From positions 1 to 55,915 of the forward strand of contig JAHEDK010000018.1 of the NCBI GenBank assembly GCA_024641245.1: 55,915 nucleotides of DNA, written 5' to 3'. Under the pieces are notes generated by a model. That model had not been told where the DNA came from. It ran no database searches and worked only from the letters and a program-made list of their open reading frames with translations. This document shows, piece after piece, positions 43,913-53,076 of this stretch (the stretch's first letter is position 1; the number at the start of each line of letters is the position of its first letter). The DNA is from Actinomycetes bacterium. GTDB taxonomy: Bacteria; Actinomycetota; Acidimicrobiia; Spongiisociales; JAHEDJ01. A program made the translations under genes and the position numbers.

Positions 43913-44350
43913 GTGGATGGAAGATTCGGCATCGCGTTCGTCGGATTGGCCACGGTGGCGATGGTGTTCGTGCTCGGTTCGCTCTCGGCTCAAGAGGATG
44001 AACCGGACGGCGAATCGCCGGTTGCTTTGGAACCGGTCGCAGCAACCGGCTTGCAGCGTCTTACGCTGACGGAATCGGCCGCAGAGCGCCTCGATATTCA
44101 GACGGCCACCGTCCAGGCGACGCCGGACGGGACACTATATGTGCCCAGCGCAGCGCTGATCATCACTCCGGATGGGTTGCATTGGGTTTACACCAATCCG
44201 GCGCCCCTGCAGTACGTGCGGCATGAAATTACCGAAGTCGTGGAAGACGACTTCCAAGCTTCCTACGTCTCCGGCCCTGCCTTAGGGACATCGGTTGTGA
44301 TCCGTGGTGTTCCGGAGTTGTACGGCGCCGAGTTCGGAATCGGGAAATAG
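43913..44350 (+). CDS. Minimal RND adaptor-like protein
   Basis: 145 aa, GTG start two bases after the first RND stop. One N-terminal helix or signal (FGIAFVGLATVAMVFVLGSL) is followed by LTLTESAAERLDIQTATVQA and then VPSAALIITPDGLHWVYTNP and GTSVVIRGVPELYGAEFGIG. These are the start and the C-terminal membrane-proximal end of CusB/CzcB-type periplasmic adaptors. The barrel-sandwich and helical hairpin that reach an outer-membrane channel are absent. That fits a cell without a TolC-type channel: the protein may only cap or couple the two RND subunits (inference). Confidence 0.65.
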   Translation: MDGRFGIAFVGLATVAMVFVLGSLSAQEDEPDGESPVALEPVAATGLQRLTLTESAAERLDIQTATVQATPDGTLYVPSAALIITPDGLHWVYTNPAPLQYVRHEITEVVEDDFQASYVSGPALGTSVVIRGVPELYGAEFGIGK

Positions 44351-44359
44351 GCGGTCGGT

Positions 44360-47300
44360 ATGTTTCGTTGGATCGTCGGTTCGAGTCTCAGATACCGGTT
44401 CATCGTCATGTCGATCGCATCCGGGCTCATGTTCTTCGGGGTCCAGCAGCTCCAGGACACGCAGATCGATGTCTTCCCGGAGTTCGCTCCACCACGCGTC
44501 GAGGTCCAGACACCGTCGCTCGGCCTATCGGCCTCGGAAGTCGAGGCCCTCGTCACAATCCCACTAGAGCAATCACTGGCCGGAATCCCCGGGCTCGATG
44601 AGATCCGTTCGAACTCGGTCGAGCAGCTTTCGTCGATACTGATGATCTTTGAGCGGGGGACAGATCTTCTCGACGCTCGCCAGCTCGTCAACGAGCGTAT
44701 CTCTGTGGTCGGGCCGACGCTTCCCACTTGGGCGAGTCCGCCGGTGATGATCCAGCCGCTCTCCTCGACGAGCCGGGTGATGAAGATCGGTTTGACCAGC
44801 GAGGACCCTGAACTCGACCTCATCGACATGTCGATGGTGGCCTATTGGACGATCAGGACACGTCTCTTGCAGGTGCCGGGCGTTGCCAACGTCCCTATCT
44901 GGGGAGAACGGCTGGAGATGCTGCAGGTGCAGGTCGATCCGGACCGGCTACGCGACAACGCGGTCACCCTCGACGCGGTGGCTACCAGTACCTCGGACGC
45001 ACTGGCGGCGGGGCTCTACTTGCATTCGGAAGGCCACATCATCGGCAAGGGTGGCTGGGTGGAGTCGAACGGCGAGCGCCTGAACGTCATGCACATTCCA
45101 CCCATCATCACCGCAGCAGACCTGTCATCCCTGCCGGTGCCGACCACCACCGGTGAAACGCTGCTGCTGGGTGACGTTGCAGAGTTGGTGAGGGACCATC
45201 AACTACTCAACGGCGATGCCGTGATCAACGACGGGCCGGGCCTGATGTTGATCGTGGAGAAGCTTCCCTGGGCCAACACCCTCGAAGTGACGAGGGGAGT
45301 GGAAGCGGCGTTGGAGCAGTTGCAGCCGGGTCTGCCCGGCATTTCTATCGATGCGGAGATCTTCCGGCCGGCAACCTTCATCGAGGAGTCGATCAACAAC
45401 CTCGCGATCGCGATGTTCCTCGGTGCCATTCTCATGATCCTGATTCTCGGCGCCTTCCTGTATGAATGGAGGACGGCGCTGATCAGCGTCCTGGCGATTC
45501 CGCTCTCACTCGTGGCGGCGGGCCTCGTGCTGGACCTACGCGGGGCAACGATCAACACAATGATTCTGGCCGGGATGGTGATCGCCCTGGGCGACATCGT
45601 CGACGATGCAATCATCGATATCGAGAACGTCGTCCGCCGCCTTCGACAGCATCGGGCTGAGGGCGGGACCCGTTCGACGGCCAGGGTCATTCTCGACGCC
45701 TCACTCGAGGTGCGCAGCGCCATCGTCTACGCCACCTTGATCGAGGTGGTCGCGATCGCACCGATCTTCGCCTTGAGCGGGTTGTCTGGAGCATTCTTCC
45801 GACCCCTCGTCACTTCGTATGCGCTGGCGTTGCTCGCGTCGATGGCAGTCGCTCTCACCGTGACGCCGGCCCTCAGCCTCATTCTGTTCAGAAACCCGAA
45901 ATCGTTGATGCATCGTGGCTCACCGTTGGTGCCGCCCCTCAAGCGCTGGTACTCCCGGGTGCTCGAGGGCATCATCCGCAAACCCCGGGGGGCCTATGCG
46001 ACCGTTGCAGCGGCGGCCATGGTCGGAGTTGTGATCGTTCCTCTGCTCGGTCAGTCGCTCCTTCCCGACTTCAAAGAGCGGGACTTCCTGATGCACTGGC
46101 TGACCAAGCCGGGAACGGGTCAGATCGAAATGGTGCGCATAACCGAGGAGGTGAATCGGGAGTTGCTCACCATCCCCGGAGTACGCAATGCCGGTTCCCA
46201 CATCGGGCAGGCCCTCCTAATGGATGAAGTGGTGGGCATCGACTTCGGTGAGAACTGGGTCAGTGTCGATCCGGCCGTGGATTACGACGAGACCGTGGCA
46301 AAGATCCAGGAGGTCGTCGATGGTTATCCGGGGCTGTATCGGGACGTCCAGACCTATCTGAAGGAACGGATCCGGGAGGTACTGACAGGGTCTAGTGAAC
46401 CCATCACGATCCGCGTATTCGGACCTGATCTGCAGGTCTTGCGAGATACCGCAGCCGAAGTCAACGAGATCCTCGGCGCCATCCCCGGCGTCAAAGAGAA
46501 TCACGTGTCGTTTCAAGAGGATATCCCGCAGGTTCGAGTCGAGGTCGATCTAGAGGCTGCCCAGCAGTTCGGTATCAAACCGGGAGATGTGCGCAGGGCC
46601 GCAGCACGGCTCATCTCGGGTGAGGAAGCCGGCGACATCTTCTGGGAGGGCAAGGCTTACGACGTGCAGGTGTGGAGCACTCCTGAAACCCGGCGGAGTC
46701 TCACCGACGTCAAGAACCTCCTGCTCGACACGCCCAGTGGTCAATACGTTCTGCTGAACGACGTAGCAGATGTCAGCATCGCGGCGGTCCCGAACAAGAT
46801 CCACCACCAGGATTTGTCACGAAGCATCGACGTTGGCGCCAATCTCGATGGAACCCGTGACCTGGGAGCAGTAGTCGATGACCTCGAGGATAGGCTGGAT
46901 ACCTTCCAGTGGCCGGCCGAGTATCACGCCGAACTGCTGGGCGAGTTCAGCGAGCGCCAAGACGCCTCCCAACGCATGATGACGATCGCGGTGATGGCCG
47001 CGGTCGGCGTCTTCTTGTTGTTGAATGCTTCTTTCGGTTCCGGGCGACTTGCCTTGCTGTCGTTCCTGACTCTGCCGGTCGCGCTCGTGGGGGGTGTGAT
47101 GGCGGCCTACATGGCGGGCGGTGTGATCTCGCTGGGGTCGCTGGTCGGGTTCTTCACAGTCCTGGGCATCGTTGCTCGCAACGGGATCATGTTGATCAGT
47201 CACTACCAGCACCTCGAACGTGAGGAGGGTGTCGCGTTCGGGCCGGCGCTCGTTCTGCAGGGCGCATCGGAGCGCCTCGTTCCGATTCTGATGACGGTGC

Positions 47301-47512
47301 TCACGACCGGCCTGGCGCTCGTCCCACTGGTGGTACGCGGCGAGATCCCGGGCCAGGAGATCGAATATCCGCTGGCCGTCGTCATCCTCGGCGGCCTCAT
47401 CACTGCTACGTTGCTCAACCTGTTCGTCGTGCCGAGCCTCTACCTCCGCTATGCGAAACGTCGCGGACCGGCAGGAGGGGTAGATTCGCTAATACCGGAG
47501 GCGACTGCCTGA
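44360..47512 (+). CDS. RND efflux pump, CusA/HME-like (second of pair)
   Basis: 1050 aa with full RND topology. Porter-domain start VEVQTPSLGLSASEVEALVT IPLEQSL is strikingly similar to the first pump. Helix 4 keeps the charged set typical of heavy-metal/CusA-like pumps: ALGDIVDDAIIDIENVVRRL. The helix 10-11 region is GSLVGFFTVLGIVARNGIML then ISHYQHLE. It begins nine bases after the mini-adaptor gene, so all three are one operon. The two pumps may form mixed trimers or separate homotrimers. Export of metal or hydrophobic compounds is inferred from family. Confidence 0.9.
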   Translation: MFRWIVGSSLRYRFIVMSIASGLMFFGVQQLQDTQIDVFPEFAPPRVEVQTPSLGLSASEVEALVTIPLEQSLAGIPGLDEIRSNSVEQLSSILMIFERGTDLLDARQLVNERISVVGPTLPTWASPPVMIQPLSSTSRVMKIGLTSEDPELDLIDMSMVAYWTIRTRLLQVPGVANVPIWGERLEMLQVQVDPDRLRDNAVTLDAVATSTSDALAAGLYLHSEGHIIGKGGWVESNGERLNVMHIPPIITAADLSSLPVPTTTGETLLLGDVAELVRDHQLLNGDAVINDGPGLMLIVEKLPWANTLEVTRGVEAALEQLQPGLPGISIDAEIFRPATFIEESINNLAIAMFLGAILMILILGAFLYEWRTALISVLAIPLSLVAAGLVLDLRGATINTMILAGMVIALGDIVDDAIIDIENVVRRLRQHRAEGGTRSTARVILDASLEVRSAIVYATLIEVVAIAPIFALSGLSGAFFRPLVTSYALALLASMAVALTVTPALSLILFRNPKSLMHRGSPLVPPLKRWYSRVLEGIIRKPRGAYATVAAAAMVGVVIVPLLGQSLLPDFKERDFLMHWLTKPGTGQIEMVRITEEVNRELLTIPGVRNAGSHIGQALLMDEVVGIDFGENWVSVDPAVDYDETVAKIQEVVDGYPGLYRDVQTYLKERIREVLTGSSEPITIRVFGPDLQVLRDTAAEVNEILGAIPGVKENHVSFQEDIPQVRVEVDLEAAQQFGIKPGDVRRAAARLISGEEAGDIFWEGKAYDVQVWSTPETRRSLTDVKNLLLDTPSGQYVLLNDVADVSIAAVPNKIHHQDLSRSIDVGANLDGTRDLGAVVDDLEDRLDTFQWPAEYHAELLGEFSERQDASQRMMTIAVMAAVGVFLLLNASFGSGRLALLSFLTLPVALVGGVMAAYMAGGVISLGSLVGFFTVLGIVARNGIMLISHYQHLEREEGVAFGPALVLQGASERLVPILMTVLTTGLALVPLVVRGEIPGQEIEYPLAVVILGGLITATLLNLFVVPSLYLRYAKRRGPAGGVDSLIPEATA

Positions 47513-47541
47513 AGGACTGATCGAACTCGAGAAGCGATGTC

Positions 47542-48402
47542 GTGAAGTACGGAGCTCGCAAGAGGCTGGGTGTGGCCGGTATGGCGGTTGCCCTTCTTTG
47601 CGCCGGGTGCCGCGCGGATACGGTACCGGCAAGGGACGATGAGCGCGACGCCTACACAGTGCCGGCCGCGGAGCCGGCCCCGGACCCCAACGAAATGCCG
47701 GGAACGAACGCGGTTCCCGGCACCGACGCGTCACCGAGCACAAGGGGGCCAGCGCCGGGTTCGTCGGTGGCGGCGGTGCAGGACCCGTCCTGGCAGAGCG
47801 AGTTCGCGATCGAACAGTGCGAGCTCTTAACCGTCGGCGGCAACGACTTCTTCGTCCTCCAACCGGGCTTCCAGCTGGTACTCGAAAGTGCGGCCGAGCG
47901 CCTTGTGATCACCGTGCTCGATGAGACTTCGACGGTCGACGGAGTCGAAACCCGGATCGTCGAGGAACGTGAATGGAGGGGCGACCGGCTCATCGAGGTC
48001 TCGCGCAATTTCTTCGCCACCTGTGCGGCGACGGATGACGTCTTCTACTTCGGGGAGGAGGTTGACGATTATGTGGATGGGGAGGCCGTCGGCCATGCAG
48101 GAGAATGGCTGGCCGGCGAGGACGGTGCCCGGGCCGGTCTCATCATGCCGGCGACGCCATCGATTGGGATGAGGTATTTTCAGGAGGTCGCTCCCGAAGT
48201 TGCCATGGATCGGGCCGAGGTCGTGAGCCTCACGCACGCGCTGGAGACGCCGGCGGGCACGTTCTCGGACTGCCTGCGAACTCAGGAGGGATCGGCCCTC
48301 AAGCCGGGTGAACGTGAGTTCAAGACGTATGCACCCGGCATCGGTCTCATTCAGGATCAGTCCCTGCTGCTGGTGGCATTCGGGTACGACCTGGTTCCGT
48401 GA
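47542..48402 (+). CDS. Lipoprotein behind the RND operon
   Basis: 286 aa. Lipoprotein signal MKYGARKRLGVAGMAVALLC AGC, an acidic/Pro-rich linker to residue ~80, then a globular domain. Features shared with the convergent neighbour include D-G-V-E-T-R-I-V, a GEEVDDYVDGEAVGHAGEWL segment, GARAGLIMP and a final EFKTYAPGIGLIQDQSLLLV. GTG start at 47542 or nearby; 29 bases after the RND stop, so likely cotranscribed. The domain may be an extracellular sensor or substrate-binding part of the RND system. No family name known to me. Confidence 0.75.
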   Translation: MKYGARKRLGVAGMAVALLCAGCRADTVPARDDERDAYTVPAAEPAPDPNEMPGTNAVPGTDASPSTRGPAPGSSVAAVQDPSWQSEFAIEQCELLTVGGNDFFVLQPGFQLVLESAAERLVITVLDETSTVDGVETRIVEEREWRGDRLIEVSRNFFATCAATDDVFYFGEEVDDYVDGEAVGHAGEWLAGEDGARAGLIMPATPSIGMRYFQEVAPEVAMDRAEVVSLTHALETPAGTFSDCLRTQEGSALKPGEREFKTYAPGIGLIQDQSLLLVAFGYDLVP

Positions 48403-48412
48403 GCCGAGTTCG

Positions 48413-49357
48413 TTACCCGCTGATCGGATCAGTCAATCCATAGACGTCGGGACTGATCTCGTACGCATGAGCCTCCAGTTCCAGGACTGCAACTCGCGTC
48501 ACCGCTCGATCGGCGCCATTCAACGCCGTGACCGAAACGAGCTCTAGCTCCTCACGACCCTCGTCTGATCCACTCCAATCGACCTTGACGTTCCCGATGC
48601 CCGGCGCGAAATACTTGTGCTGGAACGCCCCCGGTTCTTCGACGTTGAACTCGTCGATGATGAGGACATCCTCGTAGCATCCGGCGACGACGCACGTCTC
48701 GTCCTGGAACCCGCCGACGACCGCGCGATCGATGAATTCGACGGCCGGTCCCCATCCCTGGGAGTAGCTGCGCGATCCCTCTTGCGGATCGCCCCGCATG
48801 GCGATGCCGGCGTGAGCACCGGCGATGCCGGAAATCCAGGTGGGAGCGTCGACGAACGCGCCGCCGTCGTACTCTTCGGGATGCTCGCCCATTCGCCACA
48901 CATTGCCGTCGTCGTCCTGAGCAAAGAACGCCAGTTCCGTTTCGGCGAGTTCTCCGGCGCTGTAGTCGCGAGCCCAGACCACGAGCGTCTCTATCCCATC
49001 GATGACCTTGGTCATGTCCGTAACCGTGTAAACGACCCGGTGCTCGATCACTTCCAACTCGTTCGTGAACCCCTTGTAGACGAGCTTCGTCCAAGGTTCG
49101 AACGGGAGGTAGGGGTTGTCGATCACCGTCGGATCACTGAAGCGGTCGGGGTCGAGCGTCTCGAACTCAGTCCGGGGCTCCTCGACCTCCGGGAGTGGCA
49201 TAACCGTCGATGCCGTCGGGTCGCTGGCCGCCAGGCGGACAGACTCCGAAACTGGAGCCAATGTCAGGGGCGTCGATTCTGCTGCACAAGCAGCCGACAT
49301 GATCAGAACCACCACGCCCGTATACGCCGCCACGTCGAAACGTCGCACCTCGTTCAC
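48413..49357 (-). CDS. Secreted lipoprotein, paralogue of the convergent neighbour
   Basis: 314 aa. The signal segment VAAYTGVVVLIMSAACAAES gives a probable lipobox (SAAC). The globular part shows IDGIETLVVWARDYSAGELA, GEHPEEYDGGAFVDAPTWIS, GAHAGIAMRGDP, SYSQGWGP and FQHKYFAPGIGNVKVDW. In order and spacing it parallels the lipoprotein ending at 48402, so the two look like distant paralogues facing each other tail to tail with 10 bases between. It is the longer copy, with extra residues at both ends. Function unknown. Confidence 0.72.
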   Translation of the reverse strand: MNEVRRFDVAAYTGVVVLIMSAACAAESTPLTLAPVSESVRLAASDPTASTVMPLPEVEEPRTEFETLDPDRFSDPTVIDNPYLPFEPWTKLVYKGFTNELEVIEHRVVYTVTDMTKVIDGIETLVVWARDYSAGELAETELAFFAQDDDGNVWRMGEHPEEYDGGAFVDAPTWISGIAGAHAGIAMRGDPQEGSRSYSQGWGPAVEFIDRAVVGGFQDETCVVAGCYEDVLIIDEFNVEEPGAFQHKYFAPGIGNVKVDWSGSDEGREELELVSVTALNGADRAVTRVAVLELEAHAYEISPDVYGLTDPISG

Positions 49358-49530
49358 CTCCTTGGCACCGGCATACCGGCGCCTCCCACACCATTGTTAC
49401 TCACCCTACGTGTTCGGCGGCGACCTTGGGGGTAGAGACGTGGATTGTTCGATACGAGGTGGAATCGGCGCAGACTGAAGGGCGAGGAGGACCATTTGGC
49501 GGTGAAGTCCTGAACCGCAGACGTACCTGT

Positions 49531-50418
49531 CTAGGCCACGAGGGGTTGCGTTACGGTTCGCCGGTGTCGAGCCAGTCCGCTGCCCGTGTAGATCGCCAGC
49601 GCGATCCAGACCAGGACGAAACCGATCAGACGATCCCTGCCGACGATCTCCTCGTACACGAACACGCCGATCAGGAACTGCATGGTCGGGGCGATGTACT
49701 GGAGGAGACCGATAGTCGAAAGCGGAATCCGAGTGGCTGCTGCGCCGAACAGCAGCAGTGGGAGCGCCGTCGCCAGTCCGGTCAGCAGCAAGAGAACCGT
49801 GGTGTGAGTCCCCGCCACCCAGAACGAACCGGATCCCCCGGCGGCCAGGATGACCAGGAACGCCATTGCCGGGATCAGTACCAGCGCGATCTCAACGGTC
49901 AGGCTCTCGAAGGGACCGAGCGCCACCATCTGCTTCTTCAGGAAGGCATACAGTGCGAAACTGGTAGCGAGCACAAGGGCAATCCACGGAACCGAACCGA
50001 CCGTGATCGTCATGTAGACGACACCGGCTGCGGCCACTCCGATCGCCAGCCACTGAGCGGGATCGAGCCGCTCTCGTAGGATCATCACGCCCAACGCCAC
50101 ATTCAAAAGGGGATTGATGAAATACCCGAGACTGGCTTCGACGATGTGGCCGTTATTGACGGCCCAGATGTACGTCGCCCAGTTGACGGTGAGCAATGCG
50201 CCGGCGATGAGCAGCCGTATCAGTGAGCGGCGGCTGAGATTACGGATCTGCGGCCACGACCGGCGGATGCCCACCAGGGCGGTGAGCAGCACCATCGACC
50301 AGACGATCCGATGGGCGAGGATTTCGACCGCGCCGACCGTCTCGAGAGCTTTCCAATAGATCGGGAGGATTCCCCAGAGCAGGTATGCCCCCACGCCGAG
50401 CGCCATACCCCGGTTCAT
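49531..50418 (-). CDS. rarD: RarD/EamA-family transporter
   Basis: 295 aa from ATG 50418 (GGGA upstream); an upstream start would include part of the palindrome region. Ten helices in the drug/metabolite-transporter layout. The RarD hallmark near the start is present: GVGAYLLWGILPIYWKALET then VGAVEILAHRIVWS. Second-half marks are GHIVEASLGYFINPLLNVAL GVMILRERL and LSTIGLLQYIAPTMQFLIGV. RarD-type proteins are thought to export or take up small metabolites; substrate not predictable. Confidence 0.9.
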   Translation of the reverse strand: MNRGMALGVGAYLLWGILPIYWKALETVGAVEILAHRIVWSMVLLTALVGIRRSWPQIRNLSRRSLIRLLIAGALLTVNWATYIWAVNNGHIVEASLGYFINPLLNVALGVMILRERLDPAQWLAIGVAAAGVVYMTITVGSVPWIALVLATSFALYAFLKKQMVALGPFESLTVEIALVLIPAMAFLVILAAGGSGSFWVAGTHTTVLLLLTGLATALPLLLFGAAATRIPLSTIGLLQYIAPTMQFLIGVFVYEEIVGRDRLIGFVLVWIALAIYTGSGLARHRRTVTQPLVA

Positions 50419-50431
50419 ACGGACAATTCCC

Positions 50432-50482
50432 TTTTCTCCGCAATGCAATGGCGCGTCACGCGCCACAGTATTGCGGAGAAAA
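50432..50482. promoter_or_regulatory. 51-bp interrupted palindrome
   Basis: Outer arms TTTTCTCCGCAAT (50432-50444) and ATTGCGGAGAAAA (50470-50482) pair over 13 bp. After a 4-by-4 mismatch, an inner palindrome TGGCGCGTCACGCGCCA (50449-50465) pairs perfectly apart from its central base. It starts 14 bases upstream of the rarD start codon and ends 15 bases after the permease stop. The lack of a T-run on either side argues against a simple terminator; an operator or a structured leader is more likely. Confidence 0.6.
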
Positions 50483-50497
50483 CCATGTGTCGGGGGG

Positions 50498-52747
50498 TCA
50501 CTCCGCCGTGCTGAGATTACGGCCGTTTATCTCATCCGGTTGCTCTCCGAGGAGACGGCCCCGGAACGTCCCGGCCGATCGGATGAACAAGACGGACGGG
50601 AGACCATCGGCGAGCCCCTCGATGCGACGGGCATAGTCAGCCTCGTCGCCTTGCGCGGTGGCGCGCAGGCCCATCAGGACGACGTCTGCATTCTGTGACT
50701 CCCGGAAGATCAGCTCGCTGATGGAGAGCTCGTTCGACTTGGGCAGGATCTCGATCTGGGCATCAATGCGAGCCGCTCCAATGACGCGCTCGAGCAGCGA
50801 TCGATTCCTCTGCATCATCATCTCGGAGGTGGCGATGCTCTTGAGGGTGATTGCGGCATCGCGCCACTCGACGTTGAGCGAGATGAGGTGGGCGAGCAGA
50901 GCCAGCATGTCACCGTTGTTCTGGAGACCGCCCCACCACACCACGATGTGTCTCCGCTTGCGAGACGAGAAATCTTGAGGGTGGCAGATCACTGCCGAGA
51001 TCCCGATGGAGGCGAGTCGCTCGATGATGCGAAGCACGTCTGCCTGCCGGTCGGTCTTGTCGCTCCATCCGAACATCACCGTGTTGGATGAGATACCCGC
51101 AATGCCGTTGGCCTGGGCAACGTGGATGACACCGGTGGAGAAGTCTTCGACGACGTCGACCTCTCCGAAAGCAACCACACCCATCTCATCCAGGTCACGG
51201 TTCAGGGCGGCCGTTCGTTCCCTGACCGACGGGCCGAGCTCTTCAAGGACCCCAACTTGCAGGTCGCTCACAGTCAAGATGCCGCGGTCCTGGACGAGCC
51301 AGGCCGCGAATCGGACGAGCGACTCCCTCTTTCTGGGGTCGCCCGCGAACAGCAAAATGTTCGGCCGCCAGTTGCGCGGGTCCTCGGGTAGACGGCGAAG
51401 CTGGAGCACGGTCGAGCGCACCAGTGCCATCAACGCTCCCCGTCGCAGGTCGCCCCAGGGGGCCGCCATAGCGCGACGACGCATTATTAGATACACGCCC
51501 ACTTCAACGACGACGGCGACCGCCAGTGCCAGCGGGTTGATGAGGAACATGACCCAGAAGCATCCGAATGCCCCAGCCAGTGAAATCCAGGAGGGAATCT
51601 TCAGCGATGGCCGGAAGGATGGGTCTCCGGTGAGCCGCTCGATGCCGGCAACGAGATTGACCATCCCGTAGGTCGTCAGGAAGAACATGGTCAACACGGG
51701 GGCGACGGCGTTGAGGTCTCCAAGGGCAACGGCTCCAAGCGCAACGGCGATGGAGATCAAGAGGGGTACCCCGGGACCGTCGATGCGCCGGATCTGCTTA
51801 CCGACCATCCGGGGAAGCACCCGATCGTTGACCATCGCCTCGAGGGTGCGCGGGGCACCGAGGATGCTTCCCACCGCCGAGGAGAAGATGGCTCCCCACA
51901 ATCCCGGGAAGATGAGGAAGCCGAGGCCGCCCGCCAGCGTGAACCACAGCAGGTTGTCGTTGAGCAACTCCTCGGGGCCGGCCGCCAGGCCCAGGGCGAC
52001 AACGACGCCTAGATAGACCACGAATCCAACGAGCACCGCCGCAATCGATCCGCGCGGGATCGATCGTTCAGGACGCTCGAGATCGCCCGAGAGTGAAACG
52101 CCGGCCATGATTCCGGTGACCGCCGGGAAGAACACTGCGAACACCGGCCAGAAACCCAATCCACCGGGGGATCCGGCCAAGTCCACGGTGTCCGGCATGT
52201 TGCGAACCACTCCGATGCCCAGTGCAACGAGCGCCAGCAAGATGCCGCCCATGATCGGCAATTGCAGCCGTAGCGCGAGATTGGCGCCGCGGGCGGCCAG
52301 CAGCGCAACCAGCAGCACCGTGATGGTGGCGGTCGGCCGGAGCGGGAGATCCGGCCAGATCAGCTGGAAGCTCTCTGCCAGACCGAATGCATAGAGGGTC
52401 ACGCTGAAGGCCTGGGCAAGGAAGAGGGGGATGCCGATGGCGGCACCGATCTCTACTCCGAGGCTGCGAGAGATGATGTAGTAGGCGCCACCCGCTCCCA
52501 CCCGCATATTGGTGGCCACCGTGCTCACCGACAACGCAGTGGCGAACGTCACCGCGTTGGCGATCACGACGATGCCGACCGCCCCGAGCAACCCGACGTT
52601 GCCGACTACCCACCCGGTTCGCAGGAAGAGAATGACACCCAGGATCGTGAGAATCGAGGGCGTGAATACGCCGAGGAAGGTTCCCAGTTTCTCCGGGCGC
52701 GCCGGGGTTGGGCGGAACCTGCGGCGAAGGGCGGTTATTCGGTTCAA
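50498..52747 (-). CDS. Cation-chloride-cotransporter-like amino-acid/ion permease
   Basis: About 749 aa if from TTG 52747; a GTG at 52822 or starts further up (open to 52951) are possible, and no clear RBS decides. The APC-fold membrane part has about 12 helices, starting LGTFLGVFTPSILTILGVIL FLRTGWVVG, a near-exact match in style to SLC12/NKCC proteins. The later segments RVGAGGAYYIISRSLGVEIG A and FFPAVTGIMAGVSLSGDLER PERSIPRG also match. A ~260-residue cytoplasmic C-terminal region (NWRPNILLFAGDPRKRESLV onward) is as in cation-chloride cotransporters. Transported ion or amino acid not predictable. Divergent from the subtilase gene. Confidence 0.85.
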   Translation of the reverse strand: MNRITALRRRFRPTPARPEKLGTFLGVFTPSILTILGVILFLRTGWVVGNVGLLGAVGIVVIANAVTFATALSVSTVATNMRVGAGGAYYIISRSLGVEIGAAIGIPLFLAQAFSVTLYAFGLAESFQLIWPDLPLRPTATITVLLVALLAARGANLALRLQLPIMGGILLALVALGIGVVRNMPDTVDLAGSPGGLGFWPVFAVFFPAVTGIMAGVSLSGDLERPERSIPRGSIAAVLVGFVVYLGVVVALGLAAGPEELLNDNLLWFTLAGGLGFLIFPGLWGAIFSSAVGSILGAPRTLEAMVNDRVLPRMVGKQIRRIDGPGVPLLISIAVALGAVALGDLNAVAPVLTMFFLTTYGMVNLVAGIERLTGDPSFRPSLKIPSWISLAGAFGCFWVMFLINPLALAVAVVVEVGVYLIMRRRAMAAPWGDLRRGALMALVRSTVLQLRRLPEDPRNWRPNILLFAGDPRKRESLVRFAAWLVQDRGILTVSDLQVGVLEELGPSVRERTAALNRDLDEMGVVAFGEVDVVEDFSTGVIHVAQANGIAGISSNTVMFGWSDKTDRQADVLRIIERLASIGISAVICHPQDFSSRKRRHIVVWWGGLQNNGDMLALLAHLISLNVEWRDAAITLKSIATSEMMMQRNRSLLERVIGAARIDAQIEILPKSNELSISELIFRESQNADVVLMGLRATAQGDEADYARRIEGLADGLPSVLFIRSAGTFRGRLLGEQPDEINGRNLSTAE

Positions 52748-53017
52748 GGTCGAGCGGAGGATAGGCGGGCAGAGGGATGTCGCGCAGCACCCGAGCGCGG
52801 CCGTGCTTCGCCCGGTCGTCACACCATTGATCCGGAGATGCTCTCGCGAGAAGTTGGAAGATCCTACGCGCTCGCGAACATGTGCAAAGTCTTGCCTGTT
52901 CACAGACGCTGGCGTGCTCCGAGCGGCCGCACAAGCGCGCCGCGTGGGCAAGACAGCAGAAGTTAAGCCCAGACCTGCTTCAGTCTGTGACTAGTCATCA
53001 TGTGTGTGCTTGCAACG

Positions 53018-53076
53018 ACCCGCGGGTTTTCTGCCGACTTCCCGATATCCAACCCATAGATCTGGGAGGTCTGAAC
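53018..53076 (+). promoter_or_regulatory. Conserved leader of the two subtilases (first copy)
   Basis: GCAACGACCCGCGGGTTTTC followed shortly by TTCCCGATA and ATCTGGGAGGTCTGA occurs here (from about 53018) and again upstream of the second gene (about 55072-55137). It contains a palindrome ACCCGCGGGT and the RBS. The spacer bases differ between copies while these blocks hold, so the leader may have a regulatory role. Confidence 0.4.

Noticed and set aside
50432-50482. Rho-independent terminator of the permease gene
   Set aside because: The stem is long, but the sequence after it on the minus strand is GGGAATTGTCC with no T-run, and the arms themselves carry A-runs on the wrong side.
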